A stretch of DNA of 64,000 bases from Poecilobothrus nobilitatus (GCA_947095535.1 OX352772.1:46209445-46273444), one strand, 5' to 3'. Positions 33,464-45,984 are shown, numbered from the stretch's first letter. Notes: a model not told the origin generated them from the sequence alone. A program made the numbers and translations.

Positions 33464-35665
33464 AAGTAAATGTAACAGTAAGTCGATGCAACCGACTTAT
33501 TAATACCCTACACCTGAATAATTCGAATTAAATTAAAAATCCATAAGTGTTTTTGGCAGCTGCTTGAACTTCTTCCCTTTTCTGTCTTATTCAACTCGAA
33601 TTTCAAGAACGTAAAAGAGGCATCCGCTTGGGATATGCTTGACACCCTTGTATAAAATTTTAAGTTTCTATCTTAATTATTTTCGAAGATTGGTAGTCCT
33701 TGGGATGTTTGTGTCAGCTACCCGAATTGCCACTCCAATTCATCGAATCCATCTCAGGAACATAAAGAAAACTTGCCAGAACACCATTCTATTAAATTTA
33801 AAGGTTCTACTTTTGTTGGTTTTGGAGATACGCTCGTTGCTCTTGTTCTCGTCCGGAAGTTTCCAAAATACGAACCCATGGTTCAAATTCTTTCAAATGT
33901 CAGTTTCCAATTTTACAGAAAAGGAAGCATAACAGAACACCTTTGTACTAAAAATAAAAGTTCTATCTTTGTTGGTTGTGGAGATATACTCGTTTGCTCT
34001 GGGGCTCGTCCGGAAGCTTCCAAGATTTGAACCCATGGACCAAATCCTCACAAATTTCAGAAACATAAATCAAACATGAAGGAACACCATTCTGCCTAAT
34101 TTAAAGGTTATATCTTTGTTGCATTTGGAGATAATATCATTTGCTCTGAGGCTCGTTCGGAAGCTTTCAAAATCCGAACCCAAGGACCAAATCCTCTCAA
34201 ATTTCAGAGGCCTAAATCATACATGAAAGAACACCATTATGCCAAAAGTAAAGGTTATATCTTTATTGGTTTTGGAGATAATCTCATTTGCTCTGGGGCT
34301 CGTTCGGAAGCTTCCAAAACCAAACCCATGGACCAAATCCTCTTAAATTTCAGAGACATAAATCAAACACGAAAGAACACCATTGTACCAAATTCAAAGG
34401 TTCTACCTTTGTTCGTATTGGATATAATCTCATTTGCTCTGCGGCTCGTTCGGAAGCTTCCAAAATTCGAATCCACGGTTCAAATTCTTTCAAATTTAAA
34501 CCCATGGCCAAATCCTCTCAAATTTCAGAGACTTAAATCAAACATGAAAAAACACCATTCGGCCAAATTTAAAGATTATATATTTGTTGTTTTTGGAGAT
34601 AATCTCATTTGCTTTGGGGCTCGTTCGGAAGCTTCCAAAATCCAAACCCATGGACCACATCCTCTTAAATTTTAGAGACATAAATCAAACTGGAAGAAAC
34701 ATCATTATAAAAAATTTAAAGGTTCTATCTTTATTGGTCTTGGAGATAATCTCGTTTGCTCTGGGGCTCGTTCGGAAGTTTCCAAAACCCGAACCCATGG
34801 ACCCAATCTTCTCACATTTCAGAGACTTAAATAAAACATGAAAGAACACCACTCTGCCAAATTTAAAGGTTATATCTTTGTTGGTTTTGGAGATAATCTC
34901 ATTTGCTCTGGTGCTCGTTCGGAAGCTTCCAAATCCAAACCCATGGACCAAATCCTCTTAAATTTCAGAGGCCTAAATCATACATGAAAGAACACCATTC
35001 TGCCAAAAGTAAAGGTTATATCTTTATTGGTTTTGGAGATAATCTCATTTGCTCTGGGGCTCGTTCGGAAGCTTCCAAATCCAAACCCATGGACCAAATC
35101 CTCTTAAATTTCAGAGACATAAATCGAACGGGAAGGAACATCATTGTACAAAATTTAAAGGTTCCATCTTTGTTGGTTTTGGAAATAATCTCATTTGCTC
35201 TGGTGCTCGTTCGGAAGCTTCCAAAACCCAAACCCATGGACCAAATCCTCTTAAATTTCAGAGACATAAATCGAACGGGAAGAAACATCATTGTACAAAA
35301 TTTGAAGGTTCTATCTTTGTTGCTTTTGGAGATAATCTCGTTTGCGGAGATTATCTCCAAAAGCCCGGAATCATTCGGAAGCGTCCACAATCCGAACCCA
35401 TGGACGGATTTTGTCCAGATTCGAACTTAGCCTTTCTTTCCTAATTAGTAACCTACTATATAAATTTCATCAAGATAGCATCATTATTTTTTGAGTTATC
35501 GTGCGTACGGACGGACGGACGGACATCGCTAAATCGACTCCGGCGGTGATCCTGATTCAGAATATATATACATGTCTATACCTAACTCGCTTCCTTTTGG
35601 TGGTTACAAACACCATACCAAAGTTAATATACCCTATACTTTAGGTGTAGGGTATAATAAACTGT
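33464..35665 (+). mobile_element. R2 element, long copy, DINE-1/Helentron-like, with internal satellite
   Basis: The element is bounded by ATACCCTACACCT (33503-33515) and its exact reverse complement AGGTGTAGGGTAT (35643-35655). Just outside the left repeat is a hairpin, TAAGTCG/CGACTTA with a 7-nt loop (33479-33499). The right side carries GGACGGACGGACGG and GTGGTTACAAACACC. Read in reverse, this is the DINE-1-like module also seen in R1 (hairpin ending TATACCC, GTTTGTAAC, CCGTCCG run, AACTCAAAAA). The centre is an 11-unit tandem array. No transposase or Rep/helicase is present, so the element is non-autonomous. Relatives are at 38700 and 41885. Confidence 0.75.
33770..35390 (+). repeat. Tandem array, 146-147 bp unit, 11 copies
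   Basis: The anchor GGAAG(C/T)TT(T)CC falls at 33855, 34012, 34159, 34306, 34452, 34627, 34774, 34921, 35067, 35213 and 35377. The spacing is mostly 146-147 bp, with one 175-bp unit. Each unit has GGTTTTGGAGATAATCTC, TTTGCTCTGGGGCTCG, CCATGGACCAAATCCTC and TTTCAGAGACATAAA. Because 147 is 49 codons, open frames of up to 175 codons run through neighbouring units on both strands. They repeat with the DNA and lack a known domain, so I do not call them genes. Confidence 0.95.
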
Positions 35666-36779
35666 TTTTGTTTCATCTTAAAGAACATACAATTTTAAAA
35701 TATTGTTTTTTGCTGTTTTGCCTTTTGCAAAATCTTTACAATTTCAAATGTAAAAGTCCTGACGTAAGTAAAAACAATTTTCAATTCAAGGACATTCAAC
35801 AAAATAATGGTAGGGAAAATTCAATTTTTGAAAAAAAAACATTTTCCATTAAAAGAAAAATAAATGAAAAATTACTTTCTAAAATAAAAATTAAAATTGA
35901 TTAACTAGCATTCAATTATTGGTTCTAAATAGAGGCAGAACAGCTCAACAACAGAGGAAAACATAAAATAAATTTACTACTGTGGTTGTAAAGAAAACTG
36001 AAAGAAACATTTATTGTAACATCCTTAAATTTGATCTTTCTATAGAAATGAGGCTATTAAAGACTTAATTTATATGCAAAAACTCCTAATTCCATTTGGT
36101 AAGTCACAGCACGTATTAAAACGATTTATTAAATATAGAATAAAAAGAAAAAGTACTAAATTTTTAAGTCAAATAAGACAAAAACAAAATTAAATTTCAA
36201 ATTGATTTTATTTTGTTGACCTCGAAAGTAACACAATTTTCATAGACACTTTCTTGTATGGAAATATGTGTAAATGTCAAATTTTAATTTATTTTCTTTT
36301 TATTTTGGAAGATAAAAATGGAAAAACCAATATATTATTTTAATTTATTTCTCAATGACATTGAAATTTCCAATGACATTGAAATTTAAAATACAAAAGA
36401 ATGTTTAAGAATGTATTAAATAAATATATATATATGTGTATCTTAGAGAGAATGACTTATGCAAAATCCTTTTAAGGGTATAAAATTGTTATAAATATTG
36501 TTTGTGTTAAAAATAATACTACATATTCATCTCATTTACATTTAAATAATATTAAAATTAATATTGTAATATATTATTTTTAAAATTGGTTCTCTCCATT
36601 ATTTTCCCATTTTCCCATTGAATAAAATTTTGTTTTTCAGTTGTCCTGTATAATACATCTCCATGCTGGAATAAAATTATAAAATTTCAAGCATTTTCTT
36701 TGTCCATCAATGCCCTTTTTGTATCAGATTATTTTTGATAATTTTATTTTAAAGTTCTGCTATAATATTAAAAACATGG
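35666..36779. other. Non-coding, no gene recognised
   Basis: A 110-codon frame at 35572-35904 starts inside the R2 end and runs into lysine/asparagine-rich AT sequence. No domain is seen. A TATATATATG run occurs near 36424. Confidence 0.5.
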
Positions 36780-37340
36780 CAGAATGCAAAATGAAATATT
36801 TTTAAAGGCGAACCTTTTCTTCCACTTTTACTTCCAACAAAATTTGTAAATTTTCTCAGAACTTTATATTTTTCTGAGATTTTCTAATTTTTTTACTTTT
36901 AAGAAAGCTCTATTTATAACTATGATAAGTCTAATGATGAAGCTGTCATTTTTGAGTTTTATTTCGAAAAGAAATGATGATGGTGCCTAAGTTACGCAGG
37001 TGGCGAAAAATAATAGTAAAATTATAATTTTTGATGCCTATTGGTTCTTAAACAGGGGAAGGTATAAAAAAATTTTCTGAAATAACTTATGTTAATTCTT
37101 AAATATTTTTCCCTCTCAAAATGTCAAAGCTAAGATTTTTAAAGCTAAGAAAAATTCCTCTTGTTTGGCGTTTTATGATTGAAAAAATATTAAGCGGAAT
37201 CTGAGTTGAAAATATCCATAGTATTTATCCATGGTTAAAATTTCGTTGTTCTATTTTAAACTGTGTAGCAGTTTTGTTAACAGACGGACGGACAGACGAG
37301 CTAACTACTAACAACCTAATTTTCAAATTTCTTTTGAAAA
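36780..37340 (-). repeat. R3 repeat, minus strand
   Basis: Reverse counterparts of R3 blocks are present: TTCTTAAACAGGGGAAGGTA, AATATTAAGCGGAATCTGAG, AAACTGTGTAGCAGTTTTGT and ACGGACGGACAGACG. The order is inverted relative to the copy at 32085. The copy is diverged and non-coding. Confidence 0.65.
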
Positions 37341-38699
37341 ATGTGCTGGAAAACAATTAAAACTAAGCTTTAAATAACCATAAAAATGCAAATCTTCGAT
37401 TACATTATATCAAGGGAATAGTGCACACTCATGCAAAGTGCAATGTTTCCAAAATTCTAATTATCACACATATATGCTATATAAAAATATACTATTTTAA
37501 AAGCGTCCTTTTTCATAGTATATAATATCAAGAGAATTCAACAATTAGTTTCCGAGATGTAAACTGTTAAATGAAACATTAGTAATTATTTTATTTTAAG
37601 TATACTTATTCTGAAATTATAGAGTTAAAAAAGAGGTTATTACTAGTCCAACACAAATATGCTAAATGCTTTTTTGGACTATTAAACCTACAAAAATTAC
37701 ATAATCTTTCGACCCAAATATGCTAAATTCCAAATTTTGAAGTTAATAATATACCAAGTCAATCAATCTGTTTCAGAAATTATGAAATCATTTAATCGTA
37801 AAAACAATTTTCAGGTTTTATATATTAGAAAAGAACAGAGAGAAAAAAATTTCGTTCCACTTTTCTAACTTAAATACGAGTAGTACACTTTTAGCACGCT
37901 ATTAAACTTTAAAAATGGCATCCTGCATAATTACAACTTTGCCAAACCATAAGTGTGTTCTAAGCCATCGATATATATATACCACATAAGTACAGTCACA
38001 TTCGAAAAGAAAAACGTGCCACAGTTTCCTAACCACATGGTATGTGCTAGGAGAACAGCTATCAAATAAATAAATAAAACCAGATAAGTGAAGCTACTTT
38101 TGAATCTATATACCCGATTTTTCCTTTCTATAATATTTAGTATCTATTTAGATTTATCTCTTTTTTGGTTTTTTTTCTTTAATTATTATATCTATATTTG
38201 CAGATTAGTTTAACTAGCTTGCTTGGTTTAACATCAAACCCTTAAGTTTTGAGATTTAAAATAGTGTTTCTTACTCCCTTATGGATGATTATTTTAATCT
38301 TAATCTATATGTTAAGTATGAATTACTTCAGATTATATTTAGTAATATATAGAAATATATTCCTAACATATTCACACTTTTCTATAACTTATCCATCACG
38401 TCTATCTAGTGATCACTGATTGCATTATGCCAGCGTCTGTCTTTTAAAAAAAAAAAAAACTATAATTAAATATTTTAAATTTGTGTAAATTTATTGATTT
38501 CTCATTAGATTTTCTTTTGCAATGGTCGCTTTATTATAATATGATCAAAACTCGACAGTAGGTATATTCTTTTAAATGTAATATTTTTAAAATTGTTTTC
38601 AATCTGTGTATAATTTAATTTTTTGAATATGCAACAAATGTTGCATCATAAGTAATTACAGCGATATAAATAGATTTTCAGAAAAATTAATTAAAAAAC
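37341..38699. other. Non-coding, no gene recognised
   Basis: This is AT-rich. AAATAAATAAATAAA at about 38068, after a GC-richer 50 bp, may be the tail of an unidentified retroposon. No gene is supported. Confidence 0.5.
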
Positions 38700-39490
38700 T
38701 AGTAAATATAACAGTAAGTCGATGCAACCGACTTATGAATACCCTACATCTATTGCCAATTAAATTTAAAATCCATGTTTTTTGGCAGCTGCTTGAACTT
38801 CTTCCCTTTTCTTCCCTCTTCAACTCAGGAACGTAAAATAGGCATCCTTTAACACCCTTCTACAAAATTTCAAGTTTTCATCTTTATTAATTTCGAAGAT
38901 ATGTATCTCGAGGACATAAAGAAAACATGCCAGAACACCATTGTACTAAATTTAAAGGTTCTACTTTTGTTGGTTTTGGAGATATACTCGTTTACTCTTG
39001 TGCTCGTTTGGAAGTTTACAAAATAAAAAGGAAAAGGAAATATAACAGAAAACCGTTATACTAAAAAGAAAGGTTCTATCTTTGTTGGTTATGAAGATAT
39101 ACTCGTTTGCTCTGGGGCTCGTGCAGAAGCTTCCAAGATCCGAACCCATAAACCAAATCCTCCCAAATTTCAGAAACATAAATAAAACACGAAAGAACAC
39201 CATTGTACCAAATTTAAAGGTTCTATCTTTGTCCTTTTTTTTTTGTTTTTGGGGATATTCTCGTTTGCTCCAAAATCATTCGGAAGCTTCCAGAATTCGA
39301 ACCCATGGACCGATTTTGTCCAGATTCGAATATAGCCTTTTTTTCGCAATTAGTAACCTACTATATAAATTTCATCGAGAAAACCTATATAACATCCATC
39401 GAGAATAGAGGTTACAAACTCCATACCACAGTTAATATAAGTAAAGTTACTCTATACTTATATAGGTGAAGGGTACAATAAAACTGTTAA
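38700..39490 (+). mobile_element. R2 element, short copy with few internal units
   Basis: This copy has the same left hairpin (TAAGTCG...CGACTTA at 38715-38735) and ATACCCTACATCT. The same GGCAGCTGCTTGAACTTC segment follows, then about three units of the 146-bp repeat, including GTTTGCTCTGGGGCTCGTGC and CATTCGGAAGCTTCC. The right end has TAGTAACCTACTATATAAAT and a degraded AGGTGAAGGGTACAATAA. It lacks most of the array found at 33.8-35.4 kb and the GGACGG run. Confidence 0.8.
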
Positions 39491-39492
39491 TC

Positions 39493-39690
39493 TTTTTTTT
39501 TTTTTTTTATTTCTCTGCCATATAAATGTGATAAGGAAATTACGCAGCCTTTCATTTCCAGTTGTGGCTGTACATGCTGTAAGGAGAAATTATTTTTACG
39601 AAGTCTGTGGCATTCGCGAACTCACACTCTCGCGATGTTTTACAACGTATTTTGCACGCTCTTAGCTACTAGGCCACTGAAGGTTCCCCT
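39493..39690 (-). repeat. tRNA-derived SINE (family S), minus strand
   Basis: The plus strand shows a T-run, TTTCTCTGCCATATAAATGT, GTGGCTGTACATGCTGTAAG and CGTATTTTGCACGCTCTTAG. On the minus strand this reads as a family S head, body and A-tail. It directly abuts the right end of the R2 element at 38700-39490. Confidence 0.85.
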
Positions 39691-40640
39691 GTTAATCTTA
39701 TTTTAGGTAAAAATTAAATCAATTCTAAACAACTGCTATTTTTATTTGAAATATTTTCAAAAAAATAAATTTGACATTTTTTTCTTATCCTTTTCTATCC
39801 TTCTTAACAATAAATTAAATCAAAAGAAAAAAAAAAACAAAAAAGTTAAAGCCATTAATTTATAACAATTTCTTGTTATCTTTCTTTTCTCATTTTCTTA
39901 TTCATTTTTCCTCAGTTTAAGACAAATTTGTTTATTTTTAGATGTAAGGTAATTATCAACTTAACTTTCTTCAAAAGTTTATAAATCACAAAATAAAAAA
40001 AAAATTTACCTCATAATAATATGGCACCTAATATATACAATAATGAAGTCAATTTGCACACCTTATCAGTATAAATCTTTAAAATAATCATTATTTTCTG
40101 TATCTATACAAAAAAGCAGCAATACGGATCCTCTAGTTAAAACCAGAAACTTCTACAAAAAAATTATCAAAGAGTTTATATTTTATGTCTAAACTGTTCA
40201 TACATCATTTTTGGAAACACGTAAAACAAAAATCCACGTACCAAAGATTCTTCTTTTAAGATTCTCTCAAAAATCCAATGAACGTGAATTGGTACAATAA
40301 TAACAACAAAAAAAAAAATAAAATAAAAATGAATCCCATTCTTAAAGGGACCATTAAAGCTTAATGATCCATTACAGACAAAAATCGAAACTTTTATTAA
40401 GAACCATTCAAAATAATTTATGGTCATTATTTTTTCAACAAATTTTTATTATTATTTTTACTTTTTTTTTTTTATTTTTTAGTGACTTAACTTTGGTTTT
40501 TCCAAAAATAACTGTAAAAAAAGAAAACTCCAACACAAAATTTCTTACATCCTATATAAAAATTTCCTTATTTTTTAGGGGAATTTTCATTTATTTCTAG
40601 TTTTATTGTTTGACAATATAAAAATATTTTAATTTTTTTA
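39691..40640. other. Non-coding, no gene recognised
   Basis: Two frames of about 80 codons on opposite strands around 40176-40600 are phenylalanine-rich because of T-runs and lack motifs. Nothing else is recognised. Confidence 0.5.
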
Positions 40641-41320
40641 AGTACATTTTATTGCCTTGTTTATTTCATTCTGTCTGTTCGTTCATCTGTCCGTTTTTGT
40701 TGAGAAAATGTTTATAGTGTTTGAGGTAAAGAAATTAAATTGTATACAAAAAGAGGTCTCATAAAAAATATAACAGTTGTTTCCCCGTCCCAAAGTTGAA
40801 TAAAACCTTATATTTTAATGCTTATAACTACAGTTTAACGTAAGTATTTTTTATTTAGATCTGAAAACGTAAAGTAACATAAAACTTTTTAAGAATTCTT
40901 TTAATTTACGGTTAAGCGAGACCAATAATTATAAATGTTGGACACCTGGAATTTCCTAAGCACGAAAAGTTAGAAACTTGAACAGGATAAAATCTTTAAG
41001 ATTAAAGGTAGATACTTTAAAATTAGTTATCAATTCTCCCTCGTTCAAGGTCATATAATAGGTCAAAATCTCCCTCTATAATAGGTCAAAAAAATAATTT
41101 ATTATGATCATTTTTCGTACGTGGCAGGGGGAAAATTCTTTTTTACTAATTATATAGCATTTACTAAAATTAAAGAAAAAAATTTTTTTAAAAGATCCAA
41201 AGAAAAATGACAAATCTTGATGCAAAAGTAGTCACAGTTCAAGAATTTTTTTATATTGTCTTTTTACAAATGTACGGCTTCCAAAACCTTTGTTTTTACA
41301 TACTGCTGCTTCATAACACT
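40640..41320 (+). repeat. Dispersed repeat family R3, diverged
   Basis: This copy has TGTCTGTTCGTTCATCTGTC, GTTGAGAAAATGTTTATAGT, TTTCCCCGTCCCAAAG and the end block ATGTACGGCTTCCAAAACC near 41271. The order matches other R3 copies at lower similarity. Confidence 0.55.
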
Positions 41321-41889
41321 AATATTTTAAAATATCATATAACATAGAAAGATAATGATATTTAATAGTAATGTGATATCTATATAATATAACAAAATCG
41401 AAATCAATATAAAATAATTATTATTCTTATTATTGTCATTTTTATGGCAACACTCAAACAATAATTTTCAAAAATATTTTTAGTTTCTAAATAAATGTTG
41501 CTATGGGTTCATTTAAAATTCTACTAAAAAATTAAATTTAGCTCTTACACTTATTTTGGTGGTTAGGCATTCATTTATCTACATATGATTAGGTTAACCT
41601 GGGTAAACACACTCATATATGTACACAATACAACTGAACTTATGGACATTAAATTTGGTATTCAATATCGTTAGTAATGATGAAAGTTTAATATTTTCAA
41701 AAGAATTTAACTCAATGAAAACCAAAATATTTAACTTATTCTCTCTTATTGTATAATAACAGGGGTTGTTTCGTTCTTTATTACTGCTGATTTCTTCAGT
41801 AGGAATGTAGTGTTAAATTGCCTATAGACAATTCCCAAATTACAAAATATTTTGGCTAGTTATATATATGAAAATTCACAAAAATCTTA

Positions 41890-42665
41890 CCAACTTAATA
41901 TCCTACACCTGAATAATTCAAATTAAATTAAAAATCCATAAGTTTTTTGGCAGTTGTTTGAACCGCCTCCTTTTCCTTCCTTATTTTACTCGAATTTCAG
42001 GAACGTAAAAGAAGCATTATTTAATACACTTGTACAAATTTTCAAGTTTCTATCTTTATTAATTTCGAAGATATCCTTGTTAGGCCTTAGGAGGCGTGTG
42101 TCAGCTACCCGTATTACCACTCCAATTCATCTTAAATTTGAGGGACATAAAAGAAATATTACAGAACACTCTTGTACCAGTTTTAAAAATTCAATTTTAT
42201 TGATTTTGGAGGTAGGCTTTTTGACCAGTTCGGAAGTTGCCAAAATCCGAACAGATGGTCCAAATCATCTCAAATGTCAGTTTTCGATTTTAAAGAAAAG
42301 GAAACGTAACAGAACACCCTTCAATCAAATTTAAAGATTCTATCTTTGTTGGTTTTGGAGATAATCTCGTTTGCTCCGCACTCGTTCTGAAGCTTCCAAA
42401 ATCCGAATCCAAGGACCGATATTGCTCAGATGCAATCTCCGCCTTTCTTTAGTAATTAGTAACCTACTATATAAATTTAATCAAGCTAGCTTTACTAGTT
42501 TTTGAGTTGTCGTGTAAACGGACGGACGGATATCGTTAAATCAACTCAGAAGATGACCCTGATTAAGAATATATACACATGTCCATATCTAACTTGGTTC
42601 CTTTTGGTGGTTACAAACACCATACCAAAGTTAATTTACCCTACAGCTAAAGTGATTATACGTGG
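41890..42665 (+). mobile_element. R2 element, short copy
   Basis: This copy has ATATCCTACACCTGAATAATT at the left (one change in the terminal repeat). About two internal units follow, with anchors GTTCGGAAGTTGCC and GTTCTGAAGCTTCC. It then has TAGTAACCTACTATATAAAT, ACGGACGGACGGATATCG and GTGGTTACAAACACC. The right inverted repeat is partly lost (ACCCTACAGCTAAAGTG). A 126-codon frame (41954-42334) crosses it and shows no domain. Confidence 0.8.
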
Positions 42666-43302
42666 TTAGGTTAATATACCTTACACTTATGTATATAGAA
42701 ATTTTGTTGAATTTTTTAATCATTTACTGCACTCCATTTTAAAGATTTCCTACGAATATATATCCATAGGATGGCAACCCCATTTAGATAATCTTTTAAA
42801 ATTAAATTAGAGAAAACAATAATTAATTTTTTGAAGCTATTACATCAAGCTAATCGCGTAATAGCTTATTTTAGGACCCAAAATAGAGATGACACAAGAT
42901 TTTTAGTGTAATTATTAGAGAAAGAGTTATAAATTAATATTAACTATGGGAGCGGTGATGTTTTAATTTACAATCTACGCATATTTAAGAATAAACTATA
43001 CAGATTCACTTACAATGCACTTACCTTCCAAGTCCCCTTTATCCTGATTTTTTCCATCTTAATCCTACTACTAACTAGGAAAAACTAGTAACAACTACTT
43101 TTTGTACATGAGAACATATTTTTAGATTTATGAGTAGTTTTTTGAATAAAAAATTGTGATTTATAAAAAAAAAAAAAAAAAGCTGTCAAAGAATAGCTAA
43201 AAGAGATAACATAAAACAGGATAAAGAATGAACTGTACAAGGAAGAAGAATCGAAGGAGGATCCGTACAAAAAGAAAATTATTTATATTTCTATTAATAT
43301 TT
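42666..43302. other. Non-coding, no gene recognised
   Basis: This is AT-rich intervening sequence between the R2 and R1 elements. Nothing is recognised. Confidence 0.5.
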
Positions 43303-44900
43303 ATACCCGTACGATAGGATCGGGTATAATAAAATTACTCCTCCGTTTGTAACACCTCGAAATAAGCGAGCTAGATATACCTTCAAAGGTATGGATCGGA
43401 TCAGAAAAAAATTCTAAGACTTTTGAGCCATGTCCGTCCGTCCGTCCGTCCGTCCGTCCGTCCGTCCGTCCGTCAGCACGCTAACTCAAAAACTAAGAAA
43501 GCTAGAATCTTGAAATTTACACAAAATATTTTGGGAGTAATTTGTAGGTTCCCTATTTTTTTTGGTTGAGTTTGGACCAAGCCTTAGGGTAGCTCTCGAA
43601 CACCTAACTTTTAGATCTCCACATTTTTTTTGCAATAGACCTATGAAATTTTAACTACTGATAGATCTCACAAAAATATTAATTTTATTTTTAATAACTT
43701 TTTTTTGTAGCCCCACCCGTTACGGAGCTACAGCTCCCCAAAGGTTCAAAAAAGCTCTATATTTAAATTGTTATAGAACAAGTTCTATAAGGTATATCTT
43801 CATTTTGAAAACGCCAAACGATTACTACTTTCATTAGCTTTAAAAGTATATATACAATAAATATATATTTTTGGCATACGGTGTCTTAATTTACCGTTAT
43901 GCGAAACTCAAATTTTGCAAAATTCTTTAACCCCTCCATCTTCTAAACGGTTAAAGTTGGAAACTTGAAATTTTGACAGAAGTTAGATCTTTGAAAATTA
44001 GTATGAGTCATTTCAGAAATTTTTTTTGTATCACCCCCCGTTTAGGAGCTGTAAGGGGTCAAAAACTGAAAATTTCCTATTTGTAAACACCTGTAACTTG
44101 AACACCTGTTAAAATTTTTTGGAAGTAATACACAAAAATTAAAGCTCCAACATTATATTTTTATTTCTGTTAACAACTTTTTTTAATAATATAGGGTTAC
44201 TTTATAATTGACGAAAGTGTTACTTGATTTTTTCAAATTTTCTAACAAATTTCATTAACGAATTTTTTCCATTTTGTTTTACTCGATAATTTGAAATTGT
44301 TGAGGATATAATGCGTAGTACATAAAAATGTAAATAAATATACAACATAACGGTTGCTTGAAGAATTTTTATTTATATGATATTGATATATATACATACT
44401 AATATAATATCATGTTTATTTACATATCGTATATGTCACTAGTGAATGAATGATAAGAGTATAGATGTATATTATATAGCGCCGTATTTACATACACATA
44501 TGTATTTTATTGTACTTATAAGAAATTATTCTGTCAATGGAATATTTAAATATAATATAATATAATATTTAAAATTATATTTACTGTTTTGTACTAAGTA
44601 AATTTAATATACATTTACCGCTTAGTATTAAATGGTACTATAGAATATTTGAAATAGTTTTGGATTGATAATCGTTATGTGGAAGGTTAGAATCTGCTTT
44701 TGAAGAATGTACATATAAACATATAGTTTGAATATATGTACAACCCATAGTTCTAGAAATTATAAAATTCACCCAAATTATTTTAAAATACTAAAATATT
44801 AAAAAAATAATATTGTAAGCAGAGTGACAGGCTGTGAACATACTAACGGTTCGTACGGGTATCTAAGAGTTGACAAAGTCAACTGTATTCTTCCTCGTTT
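43303..44900 (+). mobile_element. R1 element, full copy, DINE-1/Helentron-like
   Basis: The element opens with a hairpin-forming end, TACCCGTACGATAGGATCGG followed by GTATAATA. It continues GTTTGTAACACCTCG, AGCGAGCTAGATA, ATGGATCGGATCAGA, a (CCGT)n run at about 43434-43473 and CACGCTAACTCAAAAAC. This matches the remembered module order of Drosophila DINE-1/INE-1. The end carries a short palindrome, AGTTGACAAAGTCAACT (44869-44885). Near-identical copies are at 60099-61670 (-) and from 62590 (+). There is no ORF of useful length, so the element is non-autonomous. Confidence 0.75.
43434..43473 (+). repeat. (CCGT)n microsatellite inside R1
   Basis: About ten CCGT/GTCC tetramer units are present here. 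The sister copies have shorter or longer runs (about 62725-62763 and, reversed, 61512-61540), so this tract is variable. Confidence 0.9.
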
Positions 44901-45984
44901 TTTTATGTTTTGAATTTTTAAAATTTTACTAAAAAATGCACTCGATTTTCTTTTCTAATTTTTTAGAACATAAAATTTTTAAAAACATTCACATTAAAAT
45001 TTAATTTCCTACACCATTCCTACCATTTTTATGATTTTAATTTTTTAATGTTAAAAATTGCAAAAAAAACAAAATTTCAATTCCTTTAAAAATTTCCTAA
45101 TATTAAAATTTTGTTTTCTTTCAAATTTAATCTGCTTAAATTATTAAATGTAACATTAAGTGTAACATTTTCTGTTTGAAAAAATAATAAATTTGACATT
45201 TTTGTAATACTTAAAACATTTCGTATATAAATATCTTCAAAGTAATCCTCTTACAATAAACCTAAAGTATATATAAAAAGGTTGCATATTAATGTAAAAC
45301 TTTAATAAGAATCCCAACAAAAATCGAAATACATATATGTATTTTCTGATTAAGGACTTTAACATGTTACTTATTAGAATACCTTTAAATGTGTCATAAC
45401 TTTTTCATTAGAAAACATTAAATACATTAATTATAACATAAACAATAACTTTCATAAGTTTGTAATTTATAATAAAGAGAAAAGGAGACATTGAACATTA
45501 AAAGTTAAATTTTGTAATATTCATGTATAAAAAATTTAATGATTTATTTAATATTAAAATAAATTTCAAATTATAATAAGTAATAACTATACAGAATATA
45601 ACATAGAAAACGAACTAATTGGTACTACTAAATTGAAAATAATGTAATTAACAAAACTATTCCACCATTTAAAATAGAACAATGAACCATAAAATTCATT
45701 TCTAATTTCCGTTCTTCCATTGGCAAAACATATTCAAAATTAAAACGGTACCGACAAAATTAGCATTGCCTCTGCGTAAAGAAGACACAAATATCGTGAA
45801 GCATTTCACATTTAAAAAAAAATTAAAAGAAATAAGAAAATTAATGTAAAACTTATAAAATGATAACTACATGCAGCCTCACCGGAAAGGTAGAGGCTGT
45901 CAACATTTGTATGTGGGAGGCAAATCAATAAAATTAATAAATAAATAATTCTCTTATCCATAAATAGCTCTCGCGTATGCTCAC
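44901..45984. other. Non-coding, no gene recognised
   Basis: This is AT-rich. A GC-richer 70 bp (GCAGCCTCACCGGAAAGGTA near 45874) followed by AATAAATAAATAA at about 45938 may be a small unidentified retroposon. No gene is supported. Confidence 0.5.

Noticed and set aside
34223..35430. Frames of 124-175 codons on both strands
   Set aside because: They follow the 147-bp tandem repeat (49 codons per unit) and change frame when the unit length changes. They look like repeat by-products.
41954..42334. 126-codon open frame
   Set aside because: It lies wholly inside the R2 element and has no recognisable domain. The frame is not kept in the other R2 copies.
43429..43475. CRISPR-like or regulatory direct repeat
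   Set aside because: It is a CCGT tetranucleotide microsatellite inside a transposable element, with no spacer structure.
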